Below, piece after piece: positions 1 through 5,325 of a stretch of 5,325 nt of DNA. The notes beneath the pieces are model-generated. The model was given only the letters and a program-made list of their open reading frames with translations, was not told the DNA's origin and ran no database searches. The translations under genes were made by a program, and so were the position numbers. Source of the stretch: Candidatus Cloacimonadota bacterium (GTDB lineage Bacteria; Cloacimonadota; Cloacimonadia; Cloacimonadales; Cloacimonadaceae); contig JAQVMI010000155.1 in the NCBI GenBank assembly GCA_028703735.1, positions 1-5,325 of the forward strand. Reading direction: 5' to 3'. Position 1 is the stretch's first letter. Each line of letters begins with the position of its first letter.

Positions 1-30
1 TCATAGGGGTGGCAATCATAGGGGTGGCAA
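1..30. repeat. Two perfect tandem copies of a 15-bp unit
   Basis: TCATAGGGGTGGCAA occurs at 1-15 and again at 16-30 without a mismatch. It forms the left end of the compound palindrome and duplicates the left stem of hairpin A (GTGGCAATC at 9-17 and 24-32), so either copy could pair with 37-45. Further copies may exist beyond the window edge. The right inverted arm has a decayed equivalent at 104-128. Confidence 0.9.
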
Positions 31-128
31 TCTCCCGATTGCCACAGCGTCCGCAGGACGCTTTAAAAGCAGCTCCGCTGCTTGTGTCAATCAGGAGATT
101 GACACCCCAATGGTTGGAACCCCTATAA
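1..128. repeat. Compound palindromic element: four perfect hairpins with 45-nt terminal inverted repeats
   Basis: Four perfect hairpins stand side by side. A: GTGGCAATC 24-32, loop TCCC, GATTGCCAC 37-45. B: AGCGTCC 46-52, loop GCA, GGACGCT 56-62. C: AAGCAGC 67-73, loop TCC, GCTGCTT 77-83. D: GTGTCAATC 84-92, loop AGGA, GATTGACAC 97-105. The stem/loop sizes are symmetric (9/4, 7/3, 7/3, 9/4). The outer parts are inverted copies: the reverse complement of 1-45 matches 84-128 at 37 of 45 positions without gaps, including the distal ACCCCTAT. Hairpins A and D differ by a compensated pair (G-C in one, T-A in the other). The element starts at the window edge and may extend left. It resembles interspersed palindromic (REP/MITE-like) DNA; its family is not identified. 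Confidence 0.85.
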
Positions 129-166
129 CCCCAGTTCTTGGTTAGGTTGCGTTTCTTATGTTCCAT
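1..166 (-). CDS. Possible small partial ORF reading through the palindromic element
   Basis: A minus-strand frame opens with ATG at 166-164 and stays open for 55 codons to the left edge of the window. It begins MEHKKRNLTKNWGYRG and continues through hairpins D, C, B and A, ending in a duplicated IATPM caused by the 15-bp tandem repeat. A weak AGGG lies 8 nt upstream. It would follow the large gene on the same strand, 55 nt after its stop. Against it: most of its length is palindromic DNA, two + strand frames are also open through the same element, and the sequence matches no family I recognise. It may be non-coding, or an open frame carried by the repeat. Confidence 0.22.
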   Translation of the reverse strand, partial: MEHKKRNLTKNWGYRGSNHWGVNLLIDTSSGAAFKASCGRCGNREIATPMIATPM

Positions 167-204
167 TATACTTTCCCTATCTGTTCTTCTTGCAAAAGGC
201 AAAA

Positions 205-229
205 AGGACAAAACCCCAAAATCAAGGGG
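205..229 (-). terminator. Weak terminator-like inverted repeat at the stop codon of the large gene
   Basis: On the minus strand CCCC (229-226), an 8-nt loop containing the TGA stop, and GGGG (217-214) are followed by TTTT and, after GTCC, by TTTTT. The stem is only 4 GC pairs, so it is a poor intrinsic terminator. Because it lies at the very end of the candidate variable region, it may instead correspond to the small inverted repeat often found just after DGR variable regions. Nothing else in 129-221 looks like a terminator. Confidence 0.25.
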
Positions 230-3200
230 AAACCCTAACGCAGCGAAAGCCTATATCGTAGTACGTGCTAGTCGCATAGTCGCTGCTCCGACCGGAAACA
301 GTGCAGTCGGTGGCAAAGTTGAACCAGCTACCGCCGCGGCCCACACGGTAGGAACCGCTACTTGCTCCTGTGGGATTATTTTGTGAACCACTTGGATAGC
401 TGCCATAGATATCCCAAGTCCATTCCCAAACGTTACCACTCATGTCAAAGATGCCAAGCTCATTGGCTGCCAAGCCTCCTACTGTATTGGTGGAGTTATT
501 AGCCGAACCCCAATTATCCCAATACCTGCCAACTGCATTCAGGTCATTACTTCCACTATAGGTATAATTATGCGTCAGGTTACCACCCCTGGCAGCAAAC
601 ATCCATTCCATCTCGGTGGGCAGACGGTAACCATTGGCTGTCCAGTTACAGTTTACATTGGTGTGATTCGCATCACTTGTGTTCCACCCTGTGGACCAAC
701 TATCCGGATTAGTCCCAAACGTGCTGTAACTATAGCAAGGGGTAAGCCCTTCCTGCAGACTCCGCCGGTTGCAATACTCAATTGCATTGAACCAGCTAAC
801 ATAATAAATGGGATAGTTAGAGCCAACCCCATATCCTGTGGCAGGATTCGTTCCCATCACTGCTTGATAATCTGCTTGGGTAAGTTCATATTTATCGATA
901 TAAAAGGAAGATAGTGTTACATCTGAAGTGCCATTATTAAAGGTTCCCCCTTCCACAAACACGAAATTTGCCGGCATATCCGATGCCCCATCATCAGCAG
1001 TAATTTTGAAGCGGTAATTGCTGCCAAGCACATTGGGATGCTCATTTGCCACATCCCATACGATATGCTTATTGGTTCCAGACAAAATTCCACTACCAAT
1101 ATCGCTGCCAGTTTCGATTAGGTTACAAGAAACATTCCAGGTTAGCCCGTCATCATCCGAAACCTGCATACTGATGTTTAGGGTATCGCTATTAGCATCA
1201 TATACATCATAGTATATATCCATCATCATGCTTGCATCGTCTCGTTGCATTGCCTGAACGTTACTTACCACGGGAGCAATGTTTACCACTTGCTGCACGG
1301 TTAGCTCTATGGGTATCTCAAGTGAGGGTGTATCGGGATCGTTGGAATTAATAGTTAAAGTATAATTATAAACCCCAGGGTCTGCTCCGGTAGTAGAAAT
1401 ATTTAAGTAGCAGGTAGAGCTATATAGGGGAGGAGTAATCCCGCTTGCGGGAGAAAAATCTAAGCTTAGATCACGGGTAGGATGGTTAGAACCAGTTTTG
1501 GTGCTTAGCAAGGGTGAGCTTGCACTATTGCGCACTTGTTCCAGATTAGAACTCCAGTCCAGATTTGCCGCACCGTTATTGCTAATATCAATCATGACCT
1601 GGTTATAAGAGTTCTCTTCCATCGTGTGGTTTATAACGCTTGGGGTAACAGCTATATCCGGGAAAGCGTTTTGCTTGATCAGCTCATTGGAGAAAGCCGC
1701 AGCAGAGTAAATAGCTCCCTCATACATTGCTTTAACTGCCCATTTATAAGTTCCATCGGCAAGATATTGCCATTGGACATCCGTAACTGTGGTATCAGCA
1801 ACCATACCGCTAACCAATGTCCAGCTTGATTCTTCTGTCTCCTGTCCGGGTAGCAAACGCCAAATCTGATACGATAGAGGAGTGCCAAACAGGGGAGCCT
1901 GCCAGGTAAGCACAACATTGGGAGTCATGGATACTATACTAATATTACGGGGTGGAGCGTACAACTGTGATGTAGTTTGATAATGCCACAATCCACTCCA
2001 AATCTCCTCGGTTCCAGTAATTGCTTTTATCCTCCACCAGTATTCTGTATTGGGCTGCAATGAAGGCAGATAGCTATATTGGAAATTGCTTCCGGCACTT
2101 CCCAGACCTTGATAGGTAAGCTCACTTGCACTGGTTCCCAGATAAACTTCGTAGCTTGCAGGTTGTGCATCATAATTAGCTTCCCAAATTAAACCTGTGT
2201 TTACAGGGATATCTAATCCATTTCTCTCCGGATCTGGATAACCGGGAGATAAGGGGTTAAAGGTTTCAGCCACATAAGGCAAACTCCAGCTTTGAGTTAG
2301 CAGCATGGATTCCTTGGACAGGGGGTTATTGGATAGATAAAGCTCTTGCAGAGTGGTTAACCCTGCAAGCGGGGTGAGATCGCTTATCTGGTTGCGACTA
2401 AGATACAACCCTTGCAGATATGTTAGGTTAGCCAGGGGGGTGAGATCGTTGATTTGGTTTCCACTAAGCCACAACCCTTGCAGATAAGTAAGGTTAGCCA
2501 TTATGCTGAGGTCGACAATTTGGTTGCCACCAAGCCCAAGTGCTTGCAGATTCATAAGGTTTGCCAAGTGGCTTATATCGTTAATTTGGTTGTTATCAAG
2601 AAACAACCCTTGCAGATTTATCAGGTTGACCAAGGGGGCGAGATCACTGATTTGGTTACCACCCAGATACAACTCTTGCAGATTCGTAAGGTTTGCCAGG
2701 GGGCTTAGATCACTGATCTGGTTGCCAGAAAGAAACAGATGTAGTAGATTCGCCATGTTAGCCAGATAACTGAGATCGCTTACTTGATTGCCCTGAAGAC
2801 CTAACTCTTGCAGATTTATCAGGTTAGCCAGATAACTGAGGTCGCTGATTTGGTTGCTTTGAAGATTTAGCTCTTGCATGTTCGTAAGGTTAGCCAAAGG
2901 GCTTAAATCACTAATCTGGTTGTTCTGAAGGTTTAGATTTTGCAGATTCGTCAGGTTAGCCAGGGGGCTAAGGTCGCTGATCATGTTGTATATGAGATTC
3001 ACACCCTGCAAATTGATCAGATGCTGACTTCCTACAAGGTTGGAAATATTTCTCCCCGCAGCATCAAGCCATCCTGTCATCTCATTCAAATCTTCTATTG
3101 TAGGTTGATATTCCAGCTCTTGCTCCAGATATGCATTTATCGCATAGCGTAAGTTATCATCCGGAATATAAGCAAGGGGGGAACGAACTTCAATCTCGAT

Positions 3201-5135
3201 TGGGATAGTAATTACTGGATTTGCCAGGTCATTGGAGTTTATAATTAATTCATAGCTGTAGGTTCCTGTCTGATTGGCGATAGGGGTAACATTTAGGGTG
3301 CAAATCTGGGAGGAACCAGGGGCTATAACTCCGCTTGCGGGGTAAAAGCTAATGTTAATATTGCGATTATCAACCAATACTCTATCCCATACCAGCTCTG
3401 CTGAACCAGTATTGCTAATCACCACTTGCAGATTTAGGGTATCAGAGGTAGTGATGTTATAATAAAACTGATTGGGAGTTATGCTAATTTCCGGGAAAAA
3501 GGTGTAAAAGCTAAAGATGGGGCAGCTATCCAGTAACGCAGAACCAGCAGTGTTATAGGGCACCACTTGCCAATACCATTGTTCACCATATCCGAAGTTG
3601 TATTCCGGATCGGGACTATAGCTTGTGTCAGGATAAGCCACTTCGGCATTGTATCCAGAATATAAATCCTGAAGAGAATTACTGAAGTAAATTACATAAG
3701 CTTCGGCAGGGCTACCGCTAACGGGTGCTTCCCATTGAAACAGCAAAGCGTTGGGATCAATATTTTGGGCTCCATCCTGGGGAGAGATAAGGGCTGCAGC
3801 TCCCGGAATGGTTACCGAAGCTTGTGGAGTTGCTTCCACAACATTTGAAGCAACAGATTCTCCTGCACGATAGACAGAAGTTACATAATACTGATAGCTG
3901 GTGCCTCCCGTAAGCCCATAATCATAGTATTCGCTATCTATAATTGGCTGCTGGGTAAGCAGAATTCCATCACGGTAAACCTTATAGCCAAGTGGATACG
4001 AGCCAATGGGAGCTTGCCATTGCAGAAAAACCTGCTCTATGCCGGGATATGCCACTAAATCTGTAGGGGGTAGCAATTGCTCCTGCCACTGCAGATAAGG
4101 GTAACCACCGTTTACCTCATTAGCGCTGTCGTTGAACCATAAATTGGTAAAATCCCAATTCGTGAATGTAGCACCGGAATAAGGATAAACCATTTCATAA
4201 GTTAATCTTCCAATCCCTCCGGCAGAGTTTGTTCTACCGCTGTTTTCTATATTCCAATAGCTATTTTCAGTCTGGCTAAGGATGCTGCGTCCAACCAGTC
4301 CACCCACGTTGTAAGAGCCATTTACATATCCTGTGGAATAGCAGTATGTTACTGTGCTACGTGCATCGTTTACACCCAATAAACCGCCTACACCCCAGGA
4401 GCCATTGATTGCGCCTAAGTTATAGCTGAAGTTAAGCGAGGAATTATTCTGTGTTCCAGCAATACCACCCACGGCATTCGTGCCCGATATCGCACCTTTG
4501 TTTACGCAAGCATCAATAGTGCTATTGCCTTTACTATAGCCAACAATGCCTCCAATACTCCAGTATCCGTTTACACTGCAATTGGCGAGGCTTTGGGTAA
4601 TAGTTCCGGATAGTTCCAGGGAAGCTACTATTCCGCCCACAATTGAAGAGCCTTGCACATTGCCCGTTACAGAAACACCGCTAATAGTGGTGGATAACCC
4701 ACGGCCAGGCAGGCTGGCAGTATAGTCATTTCCCAATATCTGTGCGTTTTGCAGCTTGATGCGGGAAAGTTCAGCACCGGTACTATAGCCAAACAAACCC
4801 TGATAATCTGCTCCGGGACGGGAAATAAACAGGTTCGAAATACTGTGTTTATCACCATCGAAGCTTCCCGTAAAAGGAGCATCAACTGTTCCCAGAGGAA
4901 TCCAGCCAGAATCAGTGTTATAGGGAGGTGAATCCAGATCCAAATCTGCTATCAGCACAAAATGCGCATCAAGGTGGTTCCTAATGCTGTTTAACTGCCC
5001 GGCATCTGCCACCTGATAGGGATTTTCCGGAGTTCCATTTCCGCCAGCGAACTGCGCAAAGCACACCCCAACAAAAATATTAAGAATTAAAAAAACTAAG
5101 GCAACTGGACGGCAACATGTAAATCCGCTTTTCAT
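222..5135 (-). CDS. Large secreted multidomain protein: GLUG, FN3, ASH-like, internalin-type LRR and C-terminal FGE-sulfatase domain
   Basis: Predicted exported binding or adhesion protein of 1637 aa; no specific ligand can be named. Residues 1-27 are a type I signal peptide (K2/R9, hydrophobic 11-22, cleavage after CFA). Residues ~28-350 are a GLUG beta-helix, with GGIVG/GGIAG/GGLLG/GGLVG cores near 195, 223, 250 and 278 and a typical NGGYPYLQW end. FN3 spans ~356-443, an Ig/FN3-like module ~444-546, an ASH-like sandwich ~547-652. An LRR N-cap (IPDDNLRYAI) begins at ~655, with LRRs at 706-947. Then come Ig/FN3-like ~964-1056, FN3 ~1058-1150, ASH-like ~1158-1281 and Ig-like ~1284-1387. The FGE-like domain is ~1390-1637 (VEGGTF 1394-1399, RLPTE 1504-1508, SGNVWEW 1566-1572, GGSW 1601-1604, GFRC 1629-1632). 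There is no LPXTG motif, C-terminal membrane helix or recognisable type IX sorting domain. The ATG is the first in frame after an upstream TAG (5187-5189) and follows a strong ribosome-binding site. The domain families are recognised by motif; function is inferred. Confidence 0.96.
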   Translation of the reverse strand: MKSGFTCCRPVALVFLILNIFVGVCFAQFAGGNGTPENPYQVADAGQLNSIRNHLDAHFVLIADLDLDSPPYNTDSGWIPLGTVDAPFTGSFDGDKHSISNLFISRPGADYQGLFGYSTGAELSRIKLQNAQILGNDYTASLPGRGLSTTISGVSVTGNVQGSSIVGGIVASLELSGTITQSLANCSVNGYWSIGGIVGYSKGNSTIDACVNKGAISGTNAVGGIAGTQNNSSLNFSYNLGAINGSWGVGGLLGVNDARSTVTYCYSTGYVNGSYNVGGLVGRSILSQTENSYWNIENSGRTNSAGGIGRLTYEMVYPYSGATFTNWDFTNLWFNDSANEVNGGYPYLQWQEQLLPPTDLVAYPGIEQVFLQWQAPIGSYPLGYKVYRDGILLTQQPIIDSEYYDYGLTGGTSYQYYVTSVYRAGESVASNVVEATPQASVTIPGAAALISPQDGAQNIDPNALLFQWEAPVSGSPAEAYVIYFSNSLQDLYSGYNAEVAYPDTSYSPDPEYNFGYGEQWYWQVVPYNTAGSALLDSCPIFSFYTFFPEISITPNQFYYNITTSDTLNLQVVISNTGSAELVWDRVLVDNRNINISFYPASGVIAPGSSQICTLNVTPIANQTGTYSYELIINSNDLANPVITIPIEIEVRSPLAYIPDDNLRYAINAYLEQELEYQPTIEDLNEMTGWLDAAGRNISNLVGSQHLINLQGVNLIYNMISDLSPLANLTNLQNLNLQNNQISDLSPLANLTNMQELNLQSNQISDLSYLANLINLQELGLQGNQVSDLSYLANMANLLHLFLSGNQISDLSPLANLTNLQELYLGGNQISDLAPLVNLINLQGLFLDNNQINDISHLANLMNLQALGLGGNQIVDLSIMANLTYLQGLWLSGNQINDLTPLANLTYLQGLYLSRNQISDLTPLAGLTTLQELYLSNNPLSKESMLLTQSWSLPYVAETFNPLSPGYPDPERNGLDIPVNTGLIWEANYDAQPASYEVYLGTSASELTYQGLGSAGSNFQYSYLPSLQPNTEYWWRIKAITGTEEIWSGLWHYQTTSQLYAPPRNISIVSMTPNVVLTWQAPLFGTPLSYQIWRLLPGQETEESSWTLVSGMVADTTVTDVQWQYLADGTYKWAVKAMYEGAIYSAAAFSNELIKQNAFPDIAVTPSVINHTMEENSYNQVMIDISNNGAANLDWSSNLEQVRNSASSPLLSTKTGSNHPTRDLSLDFSPASGITPPLYSSTCYLNISTTGADPGVYNYTLTINSNDPDTPSLEIPIELTVQQVVNIAPVVSNVQAMQRDDASMMMDIYYDVYDANSDTLNISMQVSDDDGLTWNVSCNLIETGSDIGSGILSGTNKHIVWDVANEHPNVLGSNYRFKITADDGASDMPANFVFVEGGTFNNGTSDVTLSSFYIDKYELTQADYQAVMGTNPATGYGVGSNYPIYYVSWFNAIEYCNRRSLQEGLTPCYSYSTFGTNPDSWSTGWNTSDANHTNVNCNWTANGYRLPTEMEWMFAARGGNLTHNYTYSGSNDLNAVGRYWDNWGSANNSTNTVGGLAANELGIFDMSGNVWEWTWDIYGSYPSGSQNNPTGASSGSYRVGRGGSWFNFATDCTVSGRSSDYATSTYYDIGFRCVRVSP
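225..341 (-). other. Candidate DGR-type variable region at the 3' end of the FGE-like domain
   Basis: Codons 1599-1637 encode the last strands and loops of the FGE/C-type-lectin fold, from GRGGSW to GFRCVRVSP. In codons 1605-1627, 20 of 23 end in C or T; most (TTC, AAC, ACC, GAC, AGC, TAC, GAT, TAT and similar) differ from AAC or AAT only at the first two bases. That is what adenine-directed mutagenesis of AAY codons would leave. GC is about 58% by hand count over 222-347, against mid-40s in a sampled line of the gene body. The segment ends in invariant-looking GFRCV, a G/C-rich run and an inverted repeat at 214-229, resembling the homing-initiation end of known DGR targets. No template repeat, Avd or reverse transcriptase is present in the window, so the call rests on pattern only. 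An ordinary FGE-like C-terminus is the alternative. Confidence 0.45.
2361..3020 (-). repeat. Ten tandem 66-bp units encoding 22-residue leucine-rich repeats
   Basis: Residues 706-925 divide into ten units of exactly 22 residues with no insertion or deletion. The consensus is LtnLqeLyLsgNqIsDLspLaN, with the invariant Asn of the LRR ladder at unit position 12 in all ten. An eleventh, degenerate unit (926-947, LTTLQELYLSNNPLSK) caps the array. The 22-residue period and the (I/V)xD(L/I)xxLAN half are characteristic of internalin-type LRRs, which form a curved solenoid used for protein binding. Identity is also visible at DNA level: the words for NQISDL and LANLTNLQ recur almost unchanged every 66 bp, so unit number could change by recombination. 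Confidence 0.95.
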
Positions 5136-5140
5136 TGGAT

Positions 5141-5146
5141 CCTCCT
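5141..5146 (-). promoter_or_regulatory. Ribosome-binding site AGGAGG of the large gene
   Basis: On the minus strand a perfect AGGAGG, complementary to the anti-Shine-Dalgarno, lies 5 nt before the ATG at 5135-5133. It fixes the start: no other ATG precedes it in frame after the TAG at 5187-5189, and the encoded N-terminus is a good signal peptide. The strong site suggests the gene is well translated when transcribed. Confidence 0.9.
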
Positions 5147-5188
5147 CATTGGGACATATACTTATTTTCTTGCTAATTTCCTTTTGCT

Positions 5189-5207
5189 AAGCAGCATCTC
5201 TCTGCTT
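5189..5207. repeat. Small hairpin in the leader region
   Basis: AAGCAG (5189-5194), a 7-nt loop and CTGCTT (5202-5207) form a 6-bp perfect stem 54 nt upstream of the start codon. There is no following T-run on either strand, so it is not a clear terminator. The stem reproduces six of the seven bases of hairpin C (67-83) at the other end of the window; the match is too short to prove a common origin. Confidence 0.5.
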
Positions 5208-5228
5208 GCACATGGTTTTGGGTATTCT

Positions 5229-5306
5229 ATGGACATCATGGACAATATGGACGCTTGGTTATCGGTGCAACCTGTCCATAAAGTCCATAATGTCCATCTT
5301 GTCCAT
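5229..5306. repeat. Inverted array of ATGGAC/GTCCAT hexamers with exact 9-bp period
   Basis: On the + strand ATGGAC occurs at 5229, 5238 and 5247. After a 21-nt spacer its reverse complement GTCCAT occurs at 5274, 5283, 5292 and 5301. Every step is exactly 9 bp and the 3-nt linkers vary. The two sides can pair as an imperfect 24-bp stem with 21 matched positions. Because there are three units on one side and four on the other, two alternative registers both give 21 matches. The array ends 93 bp upstream of the large gene's start codon. It could be an RNA or cruciform structure, an operator-like iterated site, or a selfish repeat; no known binding motif is recognised. The hexamers are far too short for a CRISPR repeat. 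Confidence 0.85.
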
Positions 5307-5325
5307 TTATTATGTTTTACAGCTC

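Noticed and set aside
46..105. Intrinsic terminators formed by the hairpins
   Set aside because: None of the four stems is followed by a T-tract on either strand.
165..195. Leftward promoter: TATAAT at 170-165 with TTGCAA at 195-190
   Set aside because: The spacing is 19 bp, the -35 match is weak, and the -10 overlaps the ATG of the candidate small ORF; A/T-rich chance is likely.
138..386. Plus-strand 82-codon frame with a signal-peptide-like start
   Set aside because: It starts at TTG without a ribosome-binding site and two thirds of it is antisense to the conserved FGE C-terminus; the hydrophobic start is chance.
222..965. Active formylglycine-generating or sulfatase-modifying enzyme
   Set aside because: The C-x4-C copper site is not kept, and the domain sits at the end of an adhesin-like chain.
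2454..2769. Overlapping plus-strand frames with repetitive products
   Set aside because: They are antisense readings of the 66-bp LRR units; the periodicity keeps stops away.
5052..5135. Lipoprotein signal with Cys25
   Set aside because: The residue before the cysteine is Val rather than Gly, Ala or Ser; a type I site after CFA fits better.
5242..5270. Promoter for the large gene: TTGCAC, 17 bp, TATTGT on the minus strand inside the hexamer array
   Set aside because: Only 3 of 6 and 4 of 6 matches to the sigma-70 consensus, and the organism's promoter consensus is unknown; not supportable without a mapped start.
5229..5306. CRISPR array
   Set aside because: The repeats are 6 bp with 3-nt linkers and are inverted; no spacers of CRISPR length exist.
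5212..5325. Plus-strand frames from ATG 5212 and ATG 5229 open to the right edge
   Set aside because: They read through the 9-bp array, give low-complexity products and have no ribosome-binding site.
5162..5325. Minus-strand frame open from the right edge to TAA at 5162-5164, which could be the tail of an upstream gene
   Set aside because: Most of it is the ATGGAC array and linker, and no conserved sequence is visible. It remains possible and would be settled by sequence to the right.

Overview
The window is one very large minus-strand gene (222-5135, 1637 codons) with short flanking regions that are rich in palindromes. The protein is a Sec-exported, multidomain surface or secreted protein. 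From the N-terminus it has a signal peptide, a GLUG-type beta-helix, two fibronectin III-like modules, an ASH-like beta-sandwich, an internalin-like LRR domain of ten exact 22-residue units, a second copy of the Ig/FN3/ASH trio, another Ig-like module, and a C-terminal formylglycine-generating-enzyme-like (FGE-sulfatase, C-type-lectin-fold) domain that runs to the last residue. This composition, the mid-40s GC and the use of GLUG, FN3, LRR and FGE modules in one chain suggest a Candidatus Cloacimonadota-like or related FCB-group anaerobe. That placement is inference from recalled architecture, not a search result.

Layout on the + axis: 1-128 is a compound palindrome of four perfect hairpins with 45-nt terminal inverted repeats, possibly continuing past the left edge. 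129-221 is the intergenic tail of the large gene; it holds a weak terminator-like inverted repeat at the stop codon and a possible small minus-strand reading frame (ATG at 166) running into the palindrome. 222-5135 is the gene. 5136-5188 is its leader with a perfect AGGAGG ribosome-binding site, followed by a small hairpin (5189-5207) and a 9-bp-period inverted array of ATGGAC/GTCCAT (5229-5306).

The most interesting signal is at the 3' end of the gene. The last ~40 codons form the C-terminal loop region of an FGE/C-type-lectin fold, which is the usual site of a diversity-generating-retroelement (DGR) variable region. They are GC-richer than the gene body, are built almost wholly of pyrimidine-ending codons at the positions such systems vary, and end in an invariant-looking GFRCV followed by a G/C-rich run and an inverted repeat. 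No template repeat or reverse transcriptase lies in the window, so this would be a remote DGR target. In that reading the long stalk displays a variable binding head, but this is a hypothesis.
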